A stretch of DNA of 6,825 bases from Syntrophomonadaceae bacterium (lineage in GTDB: Bacteria > Bacillota > Dethiobacteria > DTU022), in contig PWEB01000100.1 in the NCBI GenBank assembly GCA_003553305.1, forward strand, positions 1 to 6,825, given 5' to 3'. A model generated the notes under the pieces. The model was not told the DNA's origin and did no database searches. It was given only the letters and a program-made list of their open reading frames with translations. Numbering within the stretch: the stretch's first letter is position 1; each line of letters begins with the position of its first letter. Positions 1 to 5,819 of this stretch are shown here, in pieces. A program made the position numbers and the translations under genes.

Positions 1-4
1 ACTA

Positions 5-997
5 TTATGATCTTAGCACACTACAACCAACTTGTAAAGAAAAGGAATTGCTGTTTTCCCTGTTCCTCAGCCCTTCAATAAGTTTTTGCCCTGCTTCTAT
101 ATCCCGTTCGATCTGCTCCTTTAACTGAACATGGGAACTGAAGGTTTTGGTATCTCTCAGTTTTTCCAAAAAACATATCCTAATCTGATGGTTATAGATA
201 GTTCCATCAAAATCAAGGATATGCGTTTCAACTGAAGTTCCATAATCGGAAAAAGTAGGTCTGGATCCAACATTTGTTAATCCAAAGTGCGGCCCTTCAT
301 TCAACTTGTCAACTGCGGTTAAGTATACACCCGTCCCCGGCCAAAGAAGATGCGGAGAGACTGCGATGTTAGCTGTCGGGTAAACCATCTTTTTACCAAC
401 CCCGTAACCCTTAATTACTTTGCCCTGCCGAAAGAAGTAATAATTGAGAAGATCGGAGGCCTCATTGACCGCGCCAGACAACAAAAGGGACCTGATTTTG
501 GAACTGCTGACCTCTGTTCCCTTATAGTGCAGCATGGGACTGACTTCGACACCAAAGCCCAGCTTTTCACCCCAGTAGCGCAGAGTTTCAGCACTGCCGG
601 TTCCCTGTCTGCCAAAAGAGTAGTTGTCACCGACAAAAACTTTCCTGGCCTTTAGTTTATCGATCAAAACTTTTCTGCTAAATTGCTCCGGAGTAAGCAA
701 AGCAAGTTCTTCATTAAAAGGTTCGACTATTAAATAATCAAGACCAAGTTCAACCATAATTTCAACTCGATCAGCTAAATCAGTCAATAATGCCAAAGAC
801 TTTTCCGGACGCAGCGCAATCAAAGGATGAGGATCAAAAACCAGGGCAGCGCTATAACCATTTTCCCGCCGGGCTTTATCTATAACAGATTTTAATATAG
901 CCTGATGGCCCCGGTGAATACCATCAAAATTGCCCAGAGCGACAAAAAGCGGGCCGGCCTTTTCAGGCAGGCGTTCTATGCTATTAATCAATTCCAT
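5..997 (-). CDS. ribF: Bifunctional riboflavin kinase / FAD synthetase RibF
   Basis: RibF phosphorylates riboflavin to FMN and then adenylylates FMN to FAD. The product is 330 residues, a little longer than the usual 310-320. The N-terminal nucleotidyltransferase half shows VALGNFDGIHRGHQ (19-32, the HxGH-type ATP-binding motif), AALVFDPHP (50-58), VGDNYSFGRQGTG (122-134) and VSSSKIRSLL (163-172). The C-terminal kinase half, from about 186, shows GKVIKGYGVGKK (192-203), PTANI (207-211), GVYLTAV (223-229) and TNVGSRPTF (241-249). The loop usually written G-R-x-L-G-F/Y-PTAN is here GKKMVYPTAN, a mild departure at positions usually well kept. The last 20 residues (311-330) are Ser/Asn-rich and go past the normal family end. 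ATG 997 has AAAGGTGAT at 1004-1012, six bases upstream. The TAA stop lies at bases 5-7, so nothing downstream can be seen. No FMN riboswitch is visible before the gene; the gap to truB is too short to hold one. Confidence 0.97.
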   Translation of the reverse strand: MELINSIERLPEKAGPLFVALGNFDGIHRGHQAILKSVIDKARRENGYSAALVFDPHPLIALRPEKSLALLTDLADRVEIMVELGLDYLIVEPFNEELALLTPEQFSRKVLIDKLKARKVFVGDNYSFGRQGTGSAETLRYWGEKLGFGVEVSPMLHYKGTEVSSSKIRSLLLSGAVNEASDLLNYYFFRQGKVIKGYGVGKKMVYPTANIAVSPHLLWPGTGVYLTAVDKLNEGPHFGLTNVGSRPTFSDYGTSVETHILDFDGTIYNHQIRICFLEKLRDTKTFSSHVQLKEQIERDIEAGQKLIEGLRNRENSNSFSLQVGCSVLRS

Positions 998-1042
998 GGT
1001 TCGATCACCTTTCCGTCTCCTGCAGCTTTGAACTGCCAGCGT

Positions 1043-1957
1043 TTAATCAGTAAGGAATTTTAGAGTTTTCAATCTTAATGCGTCCCCGGCATCATCGAGA
1101 CATGCCAAAGCCTTAAATTGATGTCCGCTATCATAAATTCGCAGCGGAGTTTTTCCACTGATATCTTCAAGCAACTCATATTGATCAAAATCTACAAGCT
1201 GTCCGTTTTTAAGGGCCATAACTTGTTTGTCGTCGAGCTTAAGCCCTGGTAAGTGCTTCAACGCAATATCCATCGGCAATAATACCTCTTCAGTCCTGCC
1301 GGCTTCAACCAGCTGCCAGGACTTCTCCAAAGATAACGAATTATCCAGCAGCAAAGGACCAACTGCCTCCCTGCTCAGGGCAGACAGGTGCGCCCCACAG
1401 CCAATTGCTTTACCGATATCCACAGCCAGCGTCCTGACATAAGTGCCCCTTGAACACTGAACTTCAAATATAAGGTGGGGTTTTTGTTCCTGGTTATAAT
1501 CAATCAAGTTGATCTTGTAAATTTGTACAGAACGAACCTGGCGGGGGACCTCCCTGCCCTGGCGGGTCCAGTGATACAGAGCTTTGCCCTGGTATTTAAC
1601 GGCCGAATAGTAAGGAGGAAGCTGCTCAATGGTTCCAGTAAAATCACAAAGGATCTTTTCAATCTTTTCACGATCCAGATTTGGTACAACCGACTGTCCG
1701 GTAATCTGCCCTGCTGCATCCTCAGTATCTGTAGTCAAACCTAACACCACTTCAGCCCGGTAGGTTTTTGGAAGTTCAATGATATACTCCACAATCCGGG
1801 TCGCTTTACCCAGGCAAACCGGAATCACCCCGGTTGCCATCGGATCCAGAGTTCCGCTGTGACCGGCCTTCACACCCGTGAACATTCTGCGAACTGATTG
1901 CACGACCTGGTGAGAAGTGACCCCTTTTGCTTTATTGATTACAATAATTCCATTCAC
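1043..1957 (-). CDS. truB: tRNA pseudouridine(55) synthase TruB
   Basis: TruB converts U55 in the T-loop of tRNAs to pseudouridine. The product is 304 residues, normal for the family. The N-terminus NGIIVINKAKGVTSH matches the G-x-x-x-x-x-K-P/A-x-G-x-T-S pattern. The catalytic motif GHSGTLDPMATGVIPV (32-47) carries the nucleophile Asp38. PPYYSAVKYQGKALYHWTRQ follows at 114-133, where the family usually has A-R in place of T131-R132. CSRGTYVRTLAVDIG lies at 168-182. The C-terminal part (from about 235, LPGLKLDD...LKNGQLV) looks like the small PUA-like domain. The start is GTG at 1957, which supplies the conserved N-terminus directly; the nearby ATG at 1953 is in another frame. Its ribosome binding site overlaps the nrnA stop codon, and 12 bases separate the genes. 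It ends with TAA, 45 bases before ribF. Confidence 0.97.
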   Translation of the reverse strand: MNGIIVINKAKGVTSHQVVQSVRRMFTGVKAGHSGTLDPMATGVIPVCLGKATRIVEYIIELPKTYRAEVVLGLTTDTEDAAGQITGQSVVPNLDREKIEKILCDFTGTIEQLPPYYSAVKYQGKALYHWTRQGREVPRQVRSVQIYKINLIDYNQEQKPHLIFEVQCSRGTYVRTLAVDIGKAIGCGAHLSALSREAVGPLLLDNSLSLEKSWQLVEAGRTEEVLLPMDIALKHLPGLKLDDKQVMALKNGQLVDFDQYELLEDISGKTPLRIYDSGHQFKALACLDDAGDALRLKTLKFLTD

Positions 1958-1964
1958 TGCGATG

Positions 1965-1971
1965 CTCCCTT
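1965..1971 (-). promoter_or_regulatory. truB ribosome binding site overlapping the nrnA stop
   Basis: The coding strand reads AAGGGAG, seven bases before the GTG at 1957. Its first two A bases belong to the nrnA TAA stop (1970-1972). It supports the GTG start and suggests coupling to nrnA termination. Confidence 0.7.
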
Positions 1972-2950
1972 AAACCGGTAACTCTTCTAACATCCTAAAA
2001 GCTTCAGCCATAACTTTTTCTTTTACCGATTGATAATTATCGTAAAGGCGGCAGCCCGCTGCCCGGGCATGCCCTCCCCCATTTAACCTGCCGGCTAATT
2101 CACTGACATCAAGAGATCTTGATCGAAAACCGACTTTAACTTCCTGCTCACCTTCAACGTAAAACAAAATCCCCAGCTCTACTCCTTCAATATTCCGGGA
2201 ATAATTTACAATTCCATCCAGATCATCCGTAGTTGCTCCGCTACGCTCCCTGATATCTTTACTCAAAGTCATCAGGGCAATCCTGCGATCTGCATGCATT
2301 TCCATGCTGGACAAGGCTTCTTTAAGGAGCATATAGAAAGAAAAAGGTCGTTCATCAAATGTTTTCTGGGATAAGATCCCCGGATTAAGGCCGCATTCCA
2401 AAAGTGAGGCAACAACCCGGTGCGTATGCGGAGTCGTATTTTCATATTTAAATGAACCGGTATCAGTGGAAATTGCCACATAAAGCGCCTCGGCGATACT
2501 TTCAGTCAAAGGAACCTGCAGCTCTTTCAAGAGATGATAGGTAATTTCCCCGGTAGCTGCTGCTGAGGAATCAACCAGGTTGTAGTTTCCAAAATACTGA
2601 TTTGTGACATGGGGGTCAATATTAATGATTTTCCTGCTCTTCATAACTGCGTCCTTAAAAAAGCTTAAACGATCTAGGTCACTGCTGTCCAGGACAAGGA
2701 CAGTAATAGCAGGATCATCCATTAGAACTTCCTGTAAAACCTGATCTGCACCTTTCAAAAAGCTGTACTTTTGCGGCACAGAGCCCGGTGTAAAAAGCCT
2801 GACTTTCTTACCAATTTTAATAAGGCCTTCGCCCATAGCCAGCAAAGAACCGATGCTGTCGCCATCCGGCTGCATATGCGCAATCAGGTAGAACTCATGC
2901 TCTTCCCTTAATATATCAATTATCTTAGCCCAGTCCGTCATTGTGATCAT
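1970..2950 (-). CDS. nrnA: NrnA-like DHH/DHHA1 phosphoesterase with an altered DHH motif
   Basis: By homology this is a nanoRNase / pAp phosphatase-type enzyme that degrades RNA fragments of 2-5 nucleotides and may hydrolyse 3',5'-pAp or cyclic dinucleotide products. From ATG 2950 it has 326 residues, close to about 313 for B. subtilis NrnA. The N-terminal DHH domain shows motif I HMQPDGDSIGS (H25, D29, D31), motif II VLDSSD (D88), motif III at 112-114 and motif IV STDTGSFKY (D163). The C-terminal DHHA1 domain has NGGGHARAAG with GGGH at 291-294. Motif III reads NIDPHVTN where the family has D-H-H; Pro113 is codon CCC at 2612-2614. The open frame reaches an ATG at 3004, but that adds 18 lysine-rich residues inside rbfA. 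GGAAG lies 6 bases before 2950, so I chose 2950; ATG 2941 is a less well placed alternative. The other motifs look intact, so the enzyme may be active, altered or compromised. Confidence 0.9.
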   Translation of the reverse strand: MITMTDWAKIIDILREEHEFYLIAHMQPDGDSIGSLLAMGEGLIKIGKKVRLFTPGSVPQKYSFLKGADQVLQEVLMDDPAITVLVLDSSDLDRLSFFKDAVMKSRKIINIDPHVTNQYFGNYNLVDSSAAATGEITYHLLKELQVPLTESIAEALYVAISTDTGSFKYENTTPHTHRVVASLLECGLNPGILSQKTFDERPFSFYMLLKEALSSMEMHADRRIALMTLSKDIRERSGATTDDLDGIVNYSRNIEGVELGILFYVEGEQEVKVGFRSRSLDVSELAGRLNGGGHARAAGCRLYDNYQSVKEKVMAEAFRMLEELPV

Positions 2951-2951
2951 T

Positions 2952-3362
2952 CTATTCTTCCAGATATTCTTCTGTTGAGACTTCTTGATCTTCGCTTTCG
3001 CCATCTTCCTGGCGTTCTTCTTTTAAAGATTTTATTACGTTTTCAATGTAAGCACCGTACTCGATCGAATTATCCAGATAAAAATTGATCTCTGGAGTAT
3101 ATCTCAGCCTGATTCGCCGTCCAATTTCAGTGCGAATAAAACCTGAGGCCTTGACCAGGGTTTGCAGGGTTTCCTCTTTTTCAGTTTCTGTCCCATAGAT
3201 GCTCACATATACGGAGGCATAGCGTAAATCCTTGGACAGGCTGACGTCTGTAACACTGGTAATGCTTGCTACCCGAGGATCTTTAACCTCTAAATTGATA
3301 ATCCCTCCAACATCTTTTTTAATCTGTTCAGCAACCCGCCGCACTCTGTTTTCGGACATCAT
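2952..3362 (-). CDS. rbfA: 30S ribosome-binding factor RbfA
   Basis: RbfA is a small KH-like protein that binds the immature 30S subunit, helps mature the 5' end of 16S rRNA, and matters for growth in the cold. At 136 residues it is slightly longer than the usual 115-125. The family pattern is clear: RVRRVAEQIKKDVGGII at 6-22, VKDPRV 26-31, VTDVSLSKDLRYASVYVS at 37-54, and the KH-like core with KASGFIRTEIGRRIRLRYTPE at 71-91, where the usual GxxG loop is replaced by an A-x-G kink (72-74). The last 20 or so residues form an acidic tail and account for the extra length. Two consecutive ATGs (3362 and 3359) follow GGGAGG at 3368-3373, five and eight bases away; the second gives the more typical MSENR start and may be the real one. 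Its TAG stop is one base before the nrnA ATG. Confidence 0.96.
   Translation of the reverse strand: MMSENRVRRVAEQIKKDVGGIINLEVKDPRVASITSVTDVSLSKDLRYASVYVSIYGTETEKEETLQTLVKASGFIRTEIGRRIRLRYTPEINFYLDNSIEYGAYIENVIKSLKEERQEDGESEDQEVSTEEYLEE
2957..2961 (-). promoter_or_regulatory. nrnA ribosome binding site inside the end of rbfA
   Basis: The coding strand reads GGAAG, with six bases to ATG 2950 and the rbfA TAG lying in between. Its placement favours 2950 over ATG 2941 and ATG 3004, and implies that nrnA translation is coupled to rbfA termination. Confidence 0.55.
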
Positions 3363-3405
3363 TAAAACCTCCCACGTTACAATAATACGGCGCCATTAAG
3401 TTAAC

Positions 3406-5502
3406 CTAGCGAGCTATCTGCTCCATAACATAGGCTTCGATAATATCGCCTTCCCGGAGATCATTGTAGTTTTCCAGCAGTATGCCGCACTCATAACCGC
3501 CTGATACTTCGCGAACATCATCTTTATAGCGCTTCAATGAAGCCAGACGGGCTGATTCATGGACCACAGTCCCGTCCCGGATCACCCTGACCTGTGAATT
3601 ACGGGTTATTTTACCCTCAGTCACATATGAACCGGCAATGTTACCTAAACGCGAAGCTTTAAAGACTTGCCTTACTTCGACCTGACCCTGAATAACTTCC
3701 TTCATAATCGGCTTAAGCATACCGGTCACAGCAGCTTTAATATCTTCGATCGCTTCATAGATAATCCGGTACAGCCTGATATCAACCTCGTTTTTTTCAG
3801 CCAGTTTACGGGCGTTGCTGTCAGGACGGACATTAAATCCGATTACGATAGCATTGGATGCTGAAGCCAGCATAACATCTGATTCATTAATAGCTCCGAC
3901 ACCGGTATGGATAATCTTTATCTTTACCTCTTCAAGACTCAGTTTAAAAAGAGCGTCTTTAAGAGCTTCAACTGATCCCTGGACATCGGCCTTCAGGATC
4001 AGATTAAGATCTTTAACTTCCCCTTCCTGGATCTGCTTGAAAAGGTCTTCGAGGGTAACACGCTGCACGCGCTGGCTCGCTTCCTTAATCTTTTCAGCTC
4101 TTTTTTCGGCTACATCCCGGGCTACTCGCTCACTGCTGACAACCTGGAAGCTATCTCCGGCCATCGGCACCTCGCTAAGCCCGATAATTTCAACCGGTGT
4201 GGCCGGACCGGCTTGTTCGACTCTTTCGCCGCGATCATTATTCATCGCCCGGACTTTCCCGGCTATAGATCCGCAGATAATCGGCTGACCGACATGCAGG
4301 GTTCCATCCTGGACCAGGACAGTAGCAACCGGGCCCCGGCCCCGATCAAGGTTAGCTTCAACAACCGAACCACGGGCATTTCGCTCAGGACAGCATTTAA
4401 GTTCGCTTACTTCGGCAAGCAGCAAAACCATTTCTAACAGCTCATCGAGCCCTTCGTGCTTAATTGCGCTAACCGGAACAACAATCGTATCTCCACCCCA
4501 TTCTTCGGGGACTAAATCCTGTTCAGCCAACTGTTGTTTAACCCTGTCCATGTTGGCTTCAGGCTTATCAATCTTATTAATCGCCACTAACACCGGCACC
4601 TGGGCCGCCTTGGCGTGGTTAATCGCTTCAACTGTCTGGGGCATTACCCCATCATCCGCAGCAACAACCAAAATCGCAATATCAGTAACCTGGGCACCGC
4701 GGGCCCTCATTGCTGTAAATGCTTCATGGCCGGGCGTATCCAGAAATATAATGTTTTTATCATTAAAACTAACCTGGTATGCCCCAATATGCTGGGTTAT
4801 TCCTCCGAATTCACCGGAAATAACATTCTCTTTTCTAATCGCATCAAGCAAAAGAGTCTTGCCATGATCTACGTGACCAAGGACAGTAACTACCGGCTTA
4901 CGCAAAATTTCTTCAAAATCATCGCCTTTCTCTTCCTGAACAGCCAGCAGTTCTTCTTCAAGCTGATCCTCTTTATAATCAACCTCCACTCCGTAATCTT
5001 CAGCAATCAGTTCTACAGTTCCAAAATCAAGAGGCTGATTAACATTAGCCATCACACCAATATCAAGTAATTGAGTGATCAGTTGAGCAGGAGTTATATC
5101 AAGATGTGACGCTAACTCAGCAACCGTTACCTGACCCTCTAATTTAATTTTCGGCTTTTGCTCTTTAAGCATGGCCGCTCTTTTTTCTTCCTGGATCATT
5201 TTACGGGCTTTACGACTTGGCGCAGCCGTTTCCTGATCCTTCTTTTTTTCTTTCTTTTTTTCTGAAGCAGCACCATCCGCTTCCGTAGTTGTTTCTTCTT
5301 TTACAGCCTCTTTTTCAAGCTCTTGAGGGCGCTTCTCATCTTCTTTGCCTGTTAATCTAGACATAATTTTTTTCGCTTCATCATCAGTTAATGTACTCAT
5401 GTGATTATTTACAGTTATATCCATGCCTTCCATAACTTCAATGAGCTTTTTACTGGTTGTCCCCAACTCTTTTGCTAATTGATAAACCCTCACTTTACTC
5501 AT
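3406..5502 (-). CDS. infB: Translation initiation factor IF-2
   Basis: IF2 is the GTPase that brings fMet-tRNA to the 30S subunit and promotes 50S joining. The product is 698 residues, similar to Gram-positive IF2 proteins of about 700. Domains in order: an IF2_N helical module at 1-50 (VYQLAKELG...), a highly charged Lys/Glu linker at about 52-120, a second IF2_N module at about 121-175 (VTVAELASHL...), then the G domain at about 201-370. The GTPase motifs are intact: G1 GHVDHGKT 209-216, G2 GGITQHIG 233-240, G3 DTPGHEAF 255-262, G4 NKID 309-312 and G5 SAI 345-347. Domain II and the C-terminal domains follow (for example LKADVQGSVEAL from 503 and YECGILLENYNDLREGD from 670). The ATG at 5502 has GGAGGTG at 5509-5515, six bases upstream. 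The gene ends with TAG, 43 bases before rbfA. The linker codons contain two slippery A-rich heptamers, listed separately. In-frame ATGs at 5199 and 5172 could start a shorter isoform, as known for IF2 elsewhere, but I see no strong site for them. Confidence 0.98.
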   Translation of the reverse strand: MSKVRVYQLAKELGTTSKKLIEVMEGMDITVNNHMSTLTDDEAKKIMSRLTGKEDEKRPQELEKEAVKEETTTEADGAASEKKKEKKKDQETAAPSRKARKMIQEEKRAAMLKEQKPKIKLEGQVTVAELASHLDITPAQLITQLLDIGVMANVNQPLDFGTVELIAEDYGVEVDYKEDQLEEELLAVQEEKGDDFEEILRKPVVTVLGHVDHGKTLLLDAIRKENVISGEFGGITQHIGAYQVSFNDKNIIFLDTPGHEAFTAMRARGAQVTDIAILVVAADDGVMPQTVEAINHAKAAQVPVLVAINKIDKPEANMDRVKQQLAEQDLVPEEWGGDTIVVPVSAIKHEGLDELLEMVLLLAEVSELKCCPERNARGSVVEANLDRGRGPVATVLVQDGTLHVGQPIICGSIAGKVRAMNNDRGERVEQAGPATPVEIIGLSEVPMAGDSFQVVSSERVARDVAEKRAEKIKEASQRVQRVTLEDLFKQIQEGEVKDLNLILKADVQGSVEALKDALFKLSLEEVKIKIIHTGVGAINESDVMLASASNAIVIGFNVRPDSNARKLAEKNEVDIRLYRIIYEAIEDIKAAVTGMLKPIMKEVIQGQVEVRQVFKASRLGNIAGSYVTEGKITRNSQVRVIRDGTVVHESARLASLKRYKDDVREVSGGYECGILLENYNDLREGDIIEAYVMEQIAR
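5242..5260 (-). other. Two in-frame A_AAA_AAG slippery heptamers in the infB linker
   Basis: The codons for residues 81-88 read GAA AAA AAG AAA GAA AAA AAG AAG. Each GAA AAA AAG contains A AAA AAG in the exact register needed for -1 tandem slippage, at 5260-5254 and 5248-5242. In the -1 frame translation would stop at TAA 5210-5212, giving a product of about 97 residues. The motif is seen directly; whether it slips is unknown. I find no strong downstream hairpin and no clear upstream Shine-Dalgarno-type stimulator. Confidence 0.35.
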
Positions 5503-5534
5503 CTAAAACACCTCCATTAAGTAAGCCCTCCCCG

Positions 5535-5819
5535 TCATGTTCCTTCACCTTCCATGTTATTAAGCATTTCAGTAATCTCTGTAATTAAATCTGCTGAAAT
5601 CGGATGCCGCAGGTTCTTTTCCAAGCGCCTGCCTTTGATAGCCTTTTTAAAACATTCTTCCGCAGGGCAAAGATAAGCACCCCGACCGGGCTTCTTGCCG
5701 GTTGTATCTAAGACTACCTCTCCATCGGGTGTCCTTACCACACGGACCAATTCTTTTTTAGGCCTTTTCTCCTGGCAACCTATACAGACACGCAGGGGAA
5801 TTTTACGCTTTTTCACCAT
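5535..5819 (-). CDS. ylxR: YlxR/RnpM family RNA-associated protein (DUF448)
   Basis: This is a small basic protein of 94 residues, close to the roughly 90 usual for the family. It matches the YlxR signature: KKRKIPLR near the N-terminus, then C12-I-G-C15, PKKELVRVVRTPDG around 20-33, and the strongly conserved PGRGAYLCP at 44-52 with C51 and a further C56. The four cysteines could form a metal-binding or structural knuckle. From the literature as I recall it, the B. subtilis member binds the RNA subunit of RNase P and dampens its activity (RnpM), and family members have been treated as nucleoid- or RNA-associated regulators; that role is carried over by homology. The frame is open further upstream to an ATG at 5891, but that extension lies inside nusA and falls outside the family. 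ATG 5819 gives MVKKRKIPLR and has a GGAG site 10 bases upstream. It ends with TGA, 32 bases before infB. Confidence 0.93.
   Translation of the reverse strand: MVKKRKIPLRVCIGCQEKRPKKELVRVVRTPDGEVVLDTTGKKPGRGAYLCPAEECFKKAIKGRRLEKNLRHPISADLITEITEMLNNMEGEGT

Noticed and set aside
1019..1039. Small hairpin in the truB-ribF gap (CTGGCAG...CTGCAG)
   Set aside because: The stem is only six or seven pairs with a bulge and has no following T-run, so I do not call it a terminator.
2951..3004. Longer nrnA start at ATG 3004
   Set aside because: The extra 18 lysine-rich residues overlap the rbfA tail and precede the normal NrnA N-terminus; ATG 2950 has a better placed GGAAG.
3363..3405. Possible promoter or hairpin in the infB-rbfA gap
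   Set aside because: A TATTAT hexamer is present but there is no -35-like hexamer 16-18 bases upstream. The imperfect inverted repeat has a three-base mismatch loop and no T-run.
4615..5070. Plus-strand open frame of 151 codons opposite infB
   Set aside because: It is antisense to the conserved IF2 G domain and shows no recognisable protein features or ribosome binding site; it is a shadow frame.
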